Numbered from the stretch's first letter, positions 7,485 through 16,349 are shown. The stretch: DNA of 41,736 bases from Candidatus Aminicenantota bacterium (GCA_020344415.1 CP070825.1:4112288-4154023), one strand, 5' to 3'. Numbers and translations: made by a program. The notes: generated by a model not told the origin, from the sequence alone.

Positions 7485-9521
7485 TTAGTTCTTATCTTTT
7501 TCTTTCTCTTTTTCTTCTTCCTTTTTTTCTTTAGGCCGTTCACACGTCCATTCAATCCCTTGAATATGCTTTTGCATCCAGGCTATCTCCTCGACCGTCC
7601 TTATGCGCTGATGATGAGGCTCTCTGAATCCATGAGGCTCTCTAGGAAATCTAAGGAAACGCACTGTCTTTCCCATCTCATGGAGAGCAGTAAAATAGTT
7701 CATGCTTTGACCGATAGTACAAGTTGTATCTCTCTCTCCATGGAAAAGGATAACAGGAGTTTTTACATTTTTTATATGAGTGAGCGAGGACATCTCTCTG
7801 TATTTTTCAGGATTATCCCAGGGTGTCCCTCCAATGTACCAAAGTCGCACATCATAGCTGAAACCCATTCCGTATTCAGAAGCCCAGTCTGAGACCATTG
7901 CACCCAGCGCTGCTGCTTTAAACCGATCTGTTTGGGTGAGTGTCCATCCGCCAAGGATTCCTCCATAGCTCCATCCTCGAACCCCCAATTTTCCACGGTC
8001 TGCAATGCCCTTTTTAATAACTTCGTCCACTCCAGTTATCAAATCCCAGTAATCTCCACCGCCGATATCCTCCATATTGCCTCTGAGCAATTTATCCGTA
8101 TATCCTGAACTCCCCCGGACATTTGGCGCAAGTGAAGCATAACCCAATCCAGCAAATATATGCATCCCCGAGCTAAACCTGTTCGTATAAACGCCAGCAG
8201 GCCCGCCGTGAATGTTCAGGATAAGAGGTAGTTTCTGGCCTTGTTTGTAGTCGGCTGGAAGATAGAGGAGCCCTTCAATCGGAAGACCATCATTGCTCTT
8301 CCATTGAATGACTTTCATTGTCGCAAAAATCCTATCCTTTACCCAGGGATTGGCATCGGTTAGCTTTTTCTCCTTAAGGAGATCTAGATCTACGAGCCAA
8401 ATATCTGAAGGCGTCTGATTGTCGGAATACATGCAGGCTGCCTTTTTTAGGTTCCGAGAGAAGGAAGAAAATCTCATCGAACCTTCCTTCTCGGTCAACT
8501 GTTTGACATCACCGGAATTTACATCCAGGCTGAAAATATTTCCTTTTGTTCGTACACTTCCATTGAAAATGATAAATTTTCCATCCGGGCTCCACCTGTA
8601 CCCACGAATATTCCCTTCAAACTTTCCTGAAATAATCCGATACTCCCTAGTCCCCACATCCATTAACCAAATCTTAGAATTAGCAAGCTTCCAGTTTTTA
8701 TCATCAGGGGCTATATAGATAATTCTTTTCCCATCAGGTGCCCACAGAGGACTTCTTTCTGGAGCGTGATTATTGGTGAGCCTCGAGATCGTCCCCTCCG
8801 GAATTGTGACTAAGGCAATTTCGCTGAGATTCCCGGTGTTTCTCTGGTTTTCTGTTCTATAAATGTAGACAATACGTTTTCCATCAGGCGAGACGTCATA
8901 GCTCTGCACTCTCATTTTTTCTTTGGTAATCTGTTTCTCTTCCTTGCATTCCAAGCAGAAATGCCAGAGATTCGACCAGCTTCCTCGGCTATACTGTCCA
9001 TTAGGGCCCTCATACACATAGACAACATCATCGCCTTTTTTCTCTTTTTCCTTCTCCTCTTTGCTTTTAATATCACTGGCTTGAAATATAAAGCCCTTGC
9101 TCTCAGGACACCACTTGAAAGAAGAGATAGCACCCTTATGCTTTGTGAGCTGAGTTGCCTCACCGCCGGTGGTCCTCATCAGCCATATTTGGCGTTTCTT
9201 CCCTCTTCCCCTGAGGAATGCCAGGTATTTCCCGTCTGGTGACCACTGAGGTGAAGAATCGCCAGCTGTGTTGGTGTACTTGAAGGCTTCTCCCCCATCT
9301 GCAGAGACGACCCATAAAAATCTTTCCCTTTTATTATCATCCCACTTGAGCTCGGATTTCGTATAGAGGATCCACTTCCCATCAGGCGATATCTGAGGAT
9401 TAGACACGCTGACCATATTGATCGCATCATCCACAGAAAAAGGTTTCTTTTCTGTGTCCCCAAAAACAAGACAAGACAAGACCATAATCAAGGCAATTTG
9501 AATAATAAATCTAGCTCTCAT
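7485..9521 (-). CDS. Secreted S9 family prolyl oligopeptidase-type peptidase
   Basis: A 678-residue exported serine peptidase. A signal peptide (about residues 1-22) precedes an N-terminal beta-propeller with repeated PD40/TolB-like motifs (SPDGKWILY, SPQWSPDGKYLAF, SPDGKRIVYI, YRWSPDGKFIIF). The C-terminal alpha/beta-hydrolase domain carries the triad S518 (GWSYGG), D598 (HGERDTTC) and H630 (PREPHGF). Members cleave oligopeptides, often at proline or as acyl-aminoacyl peptidases. The C-terminus ends in an unusual Lys/Glu-only tail of about 20 residues. A good ribosome binding site (AAAGGAG) precedes the ATG. It appears monocistronic: 165 bp separate it from the GlmS-like gene upstream. Confidence 0.93.
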   Translation of the reverse strand: MRARFIIQIALIMVLSCLVFGDTEKKPFSVDDAINMVSVSNPQISPDGKWILYTKSELKWDDNKRERFLWVVSADGGEAFKYTNTAGDSSPQWSPDGKYLAFLRGRGKKRQIWLMRTTGGEATQLTKHKGAISSFKWCPESKGFIFQASDIKSKEEKEKEKKGDDVVYVYEGPNGQYSRGSWSNLWHFCLECKEEKQITKEKMRVQSYDVSPDGKRIVYIYRTENQRNTGNLSEIALVTIPEGTISRLTNNHAPERSPLWAPDGKRIIYIAPDDKNWKLANSKIWLMDVGTREYRIISGKFEGNIRGYRWSPDGKFIIFNGSVRTKGNIFSLDVNSGDVKQLTEKEGSMRFSSFSRNLKKAACMYSDNQTPSDIWLVDLDLLKEKKLTDANPWVKDRIFATMKVIQWKSNDGLPIEGLLYLPADYKQGQKLPLILNIHGGPAGVYTNRFSSGMHIFAGLGYASLAPNVRGSSGYTDKLLRGNMEDIGGGDYWDLITGVDEVIKKGIADRGKLGVRGWSYGGILGGWTLTQTDRFKAAALGAMVSDWASEYGMGFSYDVRLWYIGGTPWDNPEKYREMSSLTHIKNVKTPVILFHGERDTTCTIGQSMNYFTALHEMGKTVRFLRFPREPHGFREPHHQRIRTVEEIAWMQKHIQGIEWTCERPKEKKEEEKEKEKDKN

Positions 9522-9686
9522 TTTTGGCTCCTTTCTTAATAATTAAAATAATAGAAGAAAACAAAATGATATGAGATTCGTTTCTCCTTCATTATTCCTT
9601 CAATTAGTAAACTTATAGCATACTCGTTCATTCTAAAGAGATATTGGATTGCAGATGGAGACACCACAATCTCAATCGCCTTATGA

Positions 9687-11501
9687 TCAATCTACGGTTA
9701 GAGTCTTACTTATATTGCGGGGCTGGTCAGGATTAATTCCTTTTTCCTGACTGACATAATAAGCGATTTGTTGACTAACGACTACAGCAAGGAGAGGGAT
9801 AAGGAAGTAATTTTGCGAAGGAAGAGGAATAAGTTCATCTGAATTTAGCGAGAGAGAATCATTGGGAGGAGCGATGGTACAGATTTTCCCCCATCGGCAG
9901 CTTACCTCATTGATGTGGGAGAGAGTCATATATGAATCTTCAAGGGTAGTAAGGAAAAGAATCCAATCACCTTTTTTTATTATAGCCAGAGGGCCGTGTT
10001 TGAACTCAGAGGAGTACATCCCCTCGCACGGTATATACGTAATTTCTTTCATTTTCAATGCTGCCTCCAGGCATGCCCCAAAGCTAATTCCGTAACCAAG
10101 ATAATTGAGATGCTCCTTTTCTGCCAGCTTTTTTGCCAATTCCTGGCATTTTTTTGAGGTGAGCGATAAGGTTTCTCTAATAAAAGAAGGAAGTTTCTGG
10201 AATTCTTTTTCTAAAATAACATTCTGATTAGCTCTTTCTCTGCCTAGCTTCATCGCCAAATAAAGAAAAATAATCACTTGATTAGTAAATGTCTTGGTCG
10301 CCGGAACACTAATTTCTATGTTTGAAAGGAGAGGCAAAAATTTTTTTACCCTGAGCTGAAGGGAGGAACCCAGGACGTTTACGACGGCTAAAATTTTCTC
10401 TACATTTTTCTTTTCCAAAAAATTTAGAACACTTACAACGTCTTTTGTCTCCCCGCTTTGAGAAACAAGAATATAAACGCCTTGGGACAGGTCTCCGTGA
10501 CCCAAAAATTCTTTGAAGGAACCTGCGACTATAGGAATAGCTTCGATCCCGGCAATCTTATTTAAATAGAAAGCCCCGAGCACACAAGCATTGTAAGATG
10601 ATCCCGAGCCTATAAGATAAACTCTATTTTCGTCTTTACGCTCCTCACAGAATTCATCTGCCTGTCCAGATTTTATCAAAAAATCGATTAAAGCTTGTGC
10701 TCTCTCTGGCTGTTCATGAATCTCTTTAAGCATAAAATGTGGAAATTCCCCCTTTTGTGCCTGTTCAATATCTAAAGGATAACGTTTAGGATTTCTTTTG
10801 ACTTCTTCGCCTGTCACAAGGTTTCTGATTTTATAGCTATCCCAAGTGTACTCAATGTATTCACCATCATAAATGGGAACGATTGAGTCTGTTAACTGAA
10901 TGATTGAAGGCAAATCAGAAGAACAACAGATAAAATCCTTCCCAACTCCCAGAAAGAGGGAAGAATACTTTTTGACACAGTACATTCTATCGGAGTTATC
11001 CTCGGTAATCACATAAGCATAATCACCTTTTAGGGTAGTATCGGTCTCTTGAATAGCTCTATTCATGTCTTTTCTCTTTTTGTAGCTTTCCTCCACCACA
11101 TGAACAACTACTTCACCATCGTTTTCTCCTTGGAAAATATGATCCCGTGCCTCATACTCCCTGATAAGTTCTCTTGTATTTACTATATTCCCATTATGGG
11201 CACCTACTATTTTTTTTGTACAGTCAAAGTGCGGCTGAGAATTTTGCTTGGATGGAGGGCCAAAAGTTGCCCACCGAAGCTGAACAATCCCCTTGTTCCC
11301 TTTCAGGGTTTCAAAGTTGTACTTTTTATTAACCTCTTCAATCTCACCGACATCCTTTCTTAATTCGACACTACCATGATCGAACGCCGCCATCCCGACT
11401 GAGTCGTACCCCCTGTATGATAACCTTCTCCCCGCCTGAAGAAGAATCTTTCCCAAATCATCCCGAAAATCTTTAAAGATGATTCCGAATATTCCACACA
11501 T
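9687..11501 (-). CDS. glmS: Glutamine-fructose-6-phosphate aminotransferase (divergent GlmS)
   Basis: A 604-residue isomerising amidotransferase that would make glucosamine-6-phosphate from fructose-6-phosphate and glutamine. The N-terminal glutaminase domain begins MCGIFG, with the catalytic cysteine at position 2, and keeps RWATFG and HNGNIVN. Two SIS sugar-isomerase domains follow; GSGSSYNACV and SQSGETKDV mark the first. The isomerase residues in ALKMKEITYI and EFKHGPLAII, and the C-terminal lysine in ISKTLTVD, match classical GlmS. The VQLRWATFGPP stretch differs from the usual GHTRWATHG, so it may be a specialised paralogue. It is the third gene of an operon with a NusG-like regulator and a DegT aminotransferase, which suggests amino-sugar or surface-glycan precursor supply. 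Confidence 0.88.
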   Translation of the reverse strand: MCGIFGIIFKDFRDDLGKILLQAGRRLSYRGYDSVGMAAFDHGSVELRKDVGEIEEVNKKYNFETLKGNKGIVQLRWATFGPPSKQNSQPHFDCTKKIVGAHNGNIVNTRELIREYEARDHIFQGENDGEVVVHVVEESYKKRKDMNRAIQETDTTLKGDYAYVITEDNSDRMYCVKKYSSLFLGVGKDFICCSSDLPSIIQLTDSIVPIYDGEYIEYTWDSYKIRNLVTGEEVKRNPKRYPLDIEQAQKGEFPHFMLKEIHEQPERAQALIDFLIKSGQADEFCEERKDENRVYLIGSGSSYNACVLGAFYLNKIAGIEAIPIVAGSFKEFLGHGDLSQGVYILVSQSGETKDVVSVLNFLEKKNVEKILAVVNVLGSSLQLRVKKFLPLLSNIEISVPATKTFTNQVIIFLYLAMKLGRERANQNVILEKEFQKLPSFIRETLSLTSKKCQELAKKLAEKEHLNYLGYGISFGACLEAALKMKEITYIPCEGMYSSEFKHGPLAIIKKGDWILFLTTLEDSYMTLSHINEVSCRWGKICTIAPPNDSLSLNSDELIPLPSQNYFLIPLLAVVVSQQIAYYVSQEKGINPDQPRNISKTLTVD

Positions 11502-11516
11502 TTTTAACTATAATTG

Positions 11517-12689
11517 TTAGGATTTATAAAAATCGCTGATGGATGAGACAACGAAATCTTGCTGCGCTGATGTCAATTCAGGATAGACAGGAAGAGCCAA
11601 TACTTCTTTAGATGCTTTCTCAGATACAGGGAAATCTCCCTCTCTGTAGCCCAAATACGAAAAACATTTCTGGAGATGCAGCGACAATGGATAATAGATA
11701 GAAGTGCCTACTCCTTTCTCTTTTAAAAATTCCTGCAATCTGTCTCTCTCTTTAGCCCGGATGACATATTGATGGTATATATGAAAATTCTGAATACCGC
11801 TATTTTTGTACAAAGCCCTTGGAACCTTGACCAAGCCTTCTTTAACCAGGCCTGATTCCTCAAATAACCTATCATAAGAGGAGGCCCTTTCTTTTCTCTT
11901 TTGCAGCCATCCATCTAAGTGCCTAAGCTTTACTCTGAGGACAGCAGCCTGGAGTGTGTCAAGGCGGAAATTCCCTCCAAGAATGTCATAAAAGTATTTA
12001 TCTCTTCCTCCATGTACCCTCAACAATTTTATCTTGGATGCCAATTTCTCATCATTCGTCAAAACCATTCCCCCATCACCAAAGCCACTTAAATTCTTCG
12101 AGGGGAAAAAGGATAAAATGCCCACATCTCCCATAGAACATGCTCTCTTTGAGCCACCTTCAATGGGGTACTCTGCCCCCACAGCCTGAGCCGCATCTTC
12201 GATCACTAATAAATCATATTTTGCAGCCAGAGATAAGATTGGAGTCATATCCGCGCACTGCCCGTAGAGATGAACAGGTATCAAAGCTCTTGCTTTTGAA
12301 TTCCCTGGTTTGCTGTATTGGTTTTCAAGCAATTCTTCAAGTTTCTCTACGCTTATGTTACAGCTAACCTCCTCAATGTCACAGAAAACCGGTTTTGCCT
12401 TTAGCCTCGCTATAGCACCGGCTGTGGCAAAGAAGGTAAATGGAGTCGTTATTACTTCATCCCCATCCCCTACTTCTAATGCCATTAGAGAAACGATCAG
12501 CGCATCGGAGCCAGAAGAAACTCCCACAGCAAAGTCTGTCTGACAAAAAGCTGCAAGTTCTCTCTCTAAGCTTTCAACTTCAGCTCCGAGGATAAACTTT
12601 TGGGAAGAGACGACTTCTGAAATTTTCTTATCGATGTCCTCTTTTATACTCTGGTATTGAGCCTTCAAATCTAAAAGTGGGATACCCAT
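11517..12689 (-). CDS. DegT/DnrJ/EryC1/StrS sugar aminotransferase
   Basis: A 390-residue PLP aminotransferase of the DegT/DnrJ/EryC1 family, which aminates nucleotide-linked keto-sugars. The N-terminus (PLLDLKAQYQSIKEDID) and SGSDALIVSLMAL are typical. IEDAAQAVGAEY carries the cofactor-binding aspartate, and the Schiff-base lysine is K198 in SFFPSKNLSGFGDGG. The RVHGGRDKYFYDILGGNFRL and QAAVLRVKL segments are family landmarks. The substrate is unknown; UDP-linked 3- or 4-keto-sugars are usual. It lies between the NusG-like gene (11-bp gap) and the GlmS-like gene (15-bp gap), so the three are probably co-transcribed. No glycosyltransferase or sugar dehydratase is visible here. Confidence 0.92.
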   Translation of the reverse strand: MGIPLLDLKAQYQSIKEDIDKKISEVVSSQKFILGAEVESLERELAAFCQTDFAVGVSSGSDALIVSLMALEVGDGDEVITTPFTFFATAGAIARLKAKPVFCDIEEVSCNISVEKLEELLENQYSKPGNSKARALIPVHLYGQCADMTPILSLAAKYDLLVIEDAAQAVGAEYPIEGGSKRACSMGDVGILSFFPSKNLSGFGDGGMVLTNDEKLASKIKLLRVHGGRDKYFYDILGGNFRLDTLQAAVLRVKLRHLDGWLQKRKERASSYDRLFEESGLVKEGLVKVPRALYKNSGIQNFHIYHQYVIRAKERDRLQEFLKEKGVGTSIYYPLSLHLQKCFSYLGYREGDFPVSEKASKEVLALPVYPELTSAQQDFVVSSISDFYKS

Positions 12690-12700
12690 AGTTTACCTCT

Positions 12701-13183
12701 TTATTTGAGAACCTTTTTCAGCTTTTTCTTTTCGATTAACAGTTTGCCCTGGTAGGTCACATAGTTGAGGAGAATCAGAACTCTCTCTTTATCATCCAGC
12801 TCTTTTTCAAATACTCCCCTTAAACCTTTTAAAGGACCTTCCATGACCTCGATTTCATCCCCGGCTTCAGGTTCATCGCCATATTTCAAGAACTCGATAA
12901 GGCCATCGATTTCTCTAGATTTAATCCCGCTGATAACTTCTTCTGGGATGGGAATTGGGCCCTCCTGGTTCCCGATTACCCTTTTTACTCCTCTAGTGTA
13001 CTTTACGAGCTGGTACTGGGCGGGATAATTAAAGAATATGAATTCGTAGCCAGGGAAAAAAGACTTTATCCGATTCTCATGCATGTATTTGGGATTATAA
13101 ATCTTAATCCCTCCCTCAGTGAATAATTTTTCAACCTGAAATTCTTTTTTCGGCTTTGTGTTGAGAACATACCAGTTTGCCAT
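12701..13183 (-). CDS. NusG-family transcription antitermination paralogue (UpxY/LoaP/RfaH type)
   Basis: A 160-residue NusG paralogue. The N-terminal NGN domain begins with the characteristic WYVLNTKPKKEFQVEKLF and continues through FFPGYEFIFF. A C-terminal KOW-type segment follows (AGDEIEVMEGPLKGLRGVFE, about residues 107-126). NusG paralogues bind paused RNA polymerase and reduce termination, usually within the polysaccharide operon they head. This gene is first in an operon with sugar-modifying genes, without secE or ribosomal protein genes nearby, so it is likely a specialised factor rather than housekeeping NusG. A hairpin followed by a T run lies in its leader (13228-13253) and could be a site of control. 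Confidence 0.85.
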   Translation of the reverse strand: MANWYVLNTKPKKEFQVEKLFTEGGIKIYNPKYMHENRIKSFFPGYEFIFFNYPAQYQLVKYTRGVKRVIGNQEGPIPIPEEVISGIKSREIDGLIEFLKYGDEPEAGDEIEVMEGPLKGLRGVFEKELDDKERVLILLNYVTYQGKLLIEKKKLKKVLK

Positions 13184-13227
13184 CTCTGTCCTTTCATTTA
13201 TTCGGTGGACACATTACCAAACTCGAT

Positions 13228-13253
13228 AAAAATGTGAACCTCACTCGTTCACA
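13228..13253 (-). promoter_or_regulatory. Attenuator-like hairpin in the NusG-paralogue leader
   Basis: Read on the minus strand, TGTGAAC (13253-13247) and GTTCACA (13239-13233) form a perfect 7-bp stem with a 7-nt loop, followed immediately by TTTTT. This lies about 50 bp before the start of the NusG-like gene. The layout is that of a weak intrinsic terminator or pause site in the 5' leader, which an antiterminator could act on. The stem has only three G-C pairs, so this is suggestive only. Confidence 0.35.
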
Positions 13254-13342
13254 ATATGAATATAAACACTTCATAAGCGTCCCTTCGATTACAATAACCA
13301 GGATTCATAATATTATCTGAGAATAAATTTGTCGAGCAATAT

Positions 13343-13366
13343 TAAAAATAGACTTTGTCCCAAAGT
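13343..13366 (-). terminator. Possible weak terminator after the nitrilase-family gene
   Basis: On the minus strand ACTTTG-GGA-CAAAGT (13366-13352) forms a 6-bp stem with a 3-nt loop, followed by CTATTTTTA. It lies about 70 bp downstream of the carbon-nitrogen hydrolase stop and would separate that operon from the NusG-paralogue operon. The stem is short and A/T-rich, so confidence is low. Confidence 0.33.
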
Positions 13367-13434
13367 GACGGGATTAAGTTCAGGTCACAATAAGCAACAG
13401 GATAATGTCTCCGCTCTAGTTCAGATTTAAATAA

Positions 13435-14259
13435 TTAATCCAACAATCCGAAAACATGATAAAAATCAGGGCGTCTATCTGGAAGAAAGTATTGTTTTGC
13501 CGGGCATTGGGGTATCACTTGAAAATCGCAGTCAGCATAGAGGATAGAGTCTTTGTCCTGGGGTGCTCGAGCTATAACCTGACCAAAAGGATCCGCAACA
13601 AAAGATTCCCCGGCGAAGTGGTCAACCTCCTCTTCTCCAACACGGTTGACAAGTGCAACAAAATATCCGTTCTGGAATGATGCCACTTGGAGTTCAGCCT
13701 CAAAAATTCCCTCGGGCCATTCTCCTATAGTGCCTGCTTGAGGAACGATAACAATCTCAGCGCCTTTCAGACCTAAGCTTCTCATGTATTCAGGATAATG
13801 TCGGTCGTAACAAATGGCCACTCCCACTTTGCCGACTTTAGTTTCGTAGACAAAGTTCTGTTTATCTCCAGGAGTGTAGTATCCCTTCTCATGAAATCCG
13901 GGCTCTTCTGCGATATGCACCATACGAATAACACCGAGAATCTGGCCATCTGCATCAATCACAGGAGATGCATCATAGGTTCTCTCGCCATCTCTTTCAA
14001 ACAGATTAAGGACAACGACAATCCCGTGCTCCTTGGCAAGAGCAGAGAATTTATCTGTTGTGGGGCCTGGTATTGGCTCCGCCTTCTCCAAAGAATCAGG
14101 GGTTGATGGGATCTGAGGCAAAAACGGCAAAAAAGCCAACTCTGCAAAAGCGACCAGCTCAGCCCCGTCTTTTACAGCCTGATGAAAAGCCTCTGCTCCT
14201 CTCTCTAAATTTTCCTTGAAATCTTTCGTGGCATGCTGTTGGATCAGGGCGATTTTCAT
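13435..14259 (-). CDS. Carbon-nitrogen hydrolase (nitrilase superfamily) with atypical catalytic lysine position
   Basis: A 274-residue nitrilase-superfamily protein resembling N-carbamoylputrescine amidases. The catalytic Glu (E40, LVAFAELAF) and Cys (C150, GVAICYDRHYPEYMR) are present. In related amidases the stretch before PGFxEKxYxTPGD reads RKMHI and supplies the catalytic lysine. Here it reads IRMVHI, with Met113 where Lys is expected; the codon is ATG in the sequence. The protein may belong to a subfamily using another base, or be inactive. Family members hydrolyse amides, carbamoyl amines or nitriles. A strong ribosome binding site (GGGAGAG) precedes the ATG. It is the third gene after an alcohol dehydrogenase and an LsrF-like aldolase on the same strand (50-bp gap). 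Confidence 0.87.
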   Translation of the reverse strand: MKIALIQQHATKDFKENLERGAEAFHQAVKDGAELVAFAELAFLPFLPQIPSTPDSLEKAEPIPGPTTDKFSALAKEHGIVVVLNLFERDGERTYDASPVIDADGQILGVIRMVHIAEEPGFHEKGYYTPGDKQNFVYETKVGKVGVAICYDRHYPEYMRSLGLKGAEIVIVPQAGTIGEWPEGIFEAELQVASFQNGYFVALVNRVGEEEVDHFAGESFVADPFGQVIARAPQDKDSILYADCDFQVIPQCPAKQYFLPDRRPDFYHVFGLLD

Positions 14260-14309
14260 ATCTGCTCTCCCTTTCTTCCTTATTTCTTGATTTCCTGAAT
14301 AATCCAGGT

Positions 14310-15095
14310 TTATTTATTTTGATTAAAAACCTCAAGAGCCTCTTCTGGAGGCTTGCTTTCATGAACAACTGCCCGTATTGCTTTTATCATAGCGATGGGA
14401 TGCGGAGACTGCCAGATATTCCTCCCCATATCAACTCCAGTCGCTCCTTTTTGAACCGCATCATGAGCAAGCTTCATAGCATCCAGCTCGGTTTCTAATT
14501 TTGGCCCTCCGGCTATGACAACGGGAACAGGACAGCTTTCCACAACTTTTTCAAAATCATCACAATAATAGGTCTTTACAAAGCTTGCACCCAATTCAGC
14601 TGCAATACGGCAGGAGAGAGAGATGAAACGAAAATCCCTCTTTCCTAATTCTTTACCCACTGCTGTAACAGCAAGAATCGGTATGCCATACTCCTGTCCT
14701 TTATCCACCAATGATGCCAGATTGGTCAGGGTTTGATGCTCGTAATCAGTGCCGACAAAGATGGAAAGGGCAACAGCTGCAGCATTTAAACGAACAGCTT
14801 CTTCCATAGAAGTAGTGATCTCTTCATTGGCCAGATCTCTTCCAATAATGCTCGTCCCTCCTGAAACTCTGAGAACTACTGGGACAGAAGCCTCAGGGTC
14901 GACCGAAGTTCGCAGGATTCCTCTGGTCAACATCAAGGCATCTGCATACGGTAACAAGGGGTCGATCGTTTGCCGGGCATTTTCCAATTTTGTTGTCGGA
15001 CCTAAGAAATATCCGTGGTCCACAGCCAACATCACTGTATGGCCTGTCTCAGGCTTTATTATTTGAGATAAACGATTTTTTATTCCCCAATCCAT
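14310..15095 (-). CDS. LsrF/DhnA-type class I aldolase family protein
   Basis: A 261-residue TIM-barrel class I aldolase of the DeoC/FbaB/LsrF group. From the first residues (MDWGIKNRLSQI) and AVDHGYFLGPTT through TRGILR and TGVDMGRNIWQS it resembles LsrF, the 3-hydroxy-2,4-pentadione-5-phosphate thiolase of autoinducer-2 breakdown. The Schiff-base lysine is K174 in SFVKTYY. Archaeal-type fructose-bisphosphate aldolase is the other main possibility. No lsr transporter, LsrK or LsrR gene is visible; its neighbours are a zinc alcohol dehydrogenase (27 bp upstream) and a carbon-nitrogen hydrolase downstream, all on one strand. The operon could handle an unidentified sugar or ketose phosphate. 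Confidence 0.86.
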   Translation of the reverse strand: MDWGIKNRLSQIIKPETGHTVMLAVDHGYFLGPTTKLENARQTIDPLLPYADALMLTRGILRTSVDPEASVPVVLRVSGGTSIIGRDLANEEITTSMEEAVRLNAAAVALSIFVGTDYEHQTLTNLASLVDKGQEYGIPILAVTAVGKELGKRDFRFISLSCRIAAELGASFVKTYYCDDFEKVVESCPVPVVIAGGPKLETELDAMKLAHDAVQKGATGVDMGRNIWQSPHPIAMIKAIRAVVHESKPPEEALEVFNQNK

Positions 15096-15122
15096 TCTCT
15101 TCCTCCTATGTTTTAATGTTTT

Positions 15123-16151
15123 TTATTTCTGGGGTTCTATTATTACCTTAATAGAGTCTTGGGCTTTGGCCACCATCTGAAAACCACGCACAGTCTCCTC
15201 AAGAGGCAATCGGTGTGTAATCATCTCTTTTATCCTGACTAAGGGATTCTGGATGAGCTCAAGGGCCAGCCAGGAATCATGCGGACTTGCACCGTATGAT
15301 GTGGTCAGCGTGATATCGTTCCGAAAGAAGAGGTCATTGATCGAAACCGGGACTTTCTCATCTGGGGCGGTTGGAGCAAAAAACAGAACGGTTCCTCCTC
15401 TCTCCACAGATTCGAGAGCCAGGAGATTGCCCTGCATCGCTCCTGTGCATACAAGGACAAGGTCTGCTAGATGGCCTCCTGTCATTCGGCGGAGACAGGC
15501 TATGGCATCCTCAGAAGGCAGCACGGCCTCATCTGCTCCAAGTTTTTTTGCCGCTTCCAGGCGGTATGGAACTGGATCGACAGCTAAAATTTTTCCTGCT
15601 CCAGATATTCTAGCGAGATGAATCTGTAAAAGTCCCGAAATGCCGCTTCCAATCACGACGACGCTCTGACCAGGGCTTAATCTCGAAATTCTCTGAGCTC
15701 TTATGGTACAGCCAAGAGGCTCGTGGAAAGTAGCCTCTTCATAGGATACGTTATCCGGGATGTGGAAAACTCCCCTATCCACATTGATAGAAGGAAGCCT
15801 GATATACTCAGCAAACCCGCCAGGATCAAAGTTTGTCTGCCGCAACGTGTCACAGGCTGTGTGATGTCCAGTGAGACAATAATGACAGGTGTTGCATGGG
15901 ACATGATGCGAGGCGACGATTCTATCCTCAACCTTAAACTTCTCAACTCCTTCCCCCACTTCAACCACGGGGCCTGCAACTTCATGCCCCAAAACTAGAG
16001 GAGCCTTTTTTATCCGATACCATTCCATGACATCGCTGCCGCAAATTCCACTGGCTTCCACTCGCATCAGCAACTCCCCTGGTCCAATCTTAGGGGTGGG
16101 AGCTTCTTCTATTCGGATATCACTATTGTTATAGTACATAGCAACGCGCAT
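15123..16151 (-). CDS. Zinc-dependent medium-chain alcohol dehydrogenase (sorbitol/threonine dehydrogenase-like)
   Basis: A 342-residue MDR-superfamily dehydrogenase that would oxidise a secondary alcohol or polyol with NAD(P). Catalytic zinc ligands are C37 (GICGSD) and H56-E57 (LGHEVAG). The structural zinc lobe has all four cysteines (C86, C89, C92 and C100). The Rossmann motif is VIGSGISGLLQIHLA. This zinc-lobe pattern is shared by sorbitol, threonine and galactitol dehydrogenases. It is the first gene of an operon with an LsrF-like aldolase and a nitrilase-family protein, so it could supply a keto-sugar to the aldolase. Upstream lies the 133-bp inverted-repeat element that closes the radical SAM operon. 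Confidence 0.92.
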   Translation of the reverse strand: MRVAMYYNNSDIRIEEAPTPKIGPGELLMRVEASGICGSDVMEWYRIKKAPLVLGHEVAGPVVEVGEGVEKFKVEDRIVASHHVPCNTCHYCLTGHHTACDTLRQTNFDPGGFAEYIRLPSINVDRGVFHIPDNVSYEEATFHEPLGCTIRAQRISRLSPGQSVVVIGSGISGLLQIHLARISGAGKILAVDPVPYRLEAAKKLGADEAVLPSEDAIACLRRMTGGHLADLVLVCTGAMQGNLLALESVERGGTVLFFAPTAPDEKVPVSINDLFFRNDITLTTSYGASPHDSWLALELIQNPLVRIKEMITHRLPLEETVRGFQMVAKAQDSIKVIIEPQK

Positions 16152-16210
16152 AGTATCTTCTCACTTAGATATCTCTGTATTTTGTATATAGTCCCCAAGA
16201 AAATGTCAAG

Positions 16211-16343
16211 AGGGTCAGGTCTACACTTTTAACTTATTTTAATTGCAGATGCTTAAATTTTTATCATTGAAATATTTGTTAAAGGCTCGGAATGATTCTT
16301 TAATTGAGATTAAGGAACAAGTTAAAAGTGTAGACCTGACCCT
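16211..16343. repeat. 133-bp intergenic element with perfect 25-bp inverted ends
   Basis: The 25 bases at 16211-16235 (beginning AGGGTCAGGTCTACAC) are the exact reverse complement of 16319-16343. The 83-bp interior is A/T-rich and has no gene. The element begins 60 bp upstream of the alcohol dehydrogenase and ends 7 bp after the radical SAM stop codon. It has the form of a small non-autonomous mobile element or REP-type doublet, and its folded RNA could also act as a terminator for the radical SAM operon. No transposase is seen. Confidence 0.8.
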
Positions 16344-16349
16344 ATGCTT

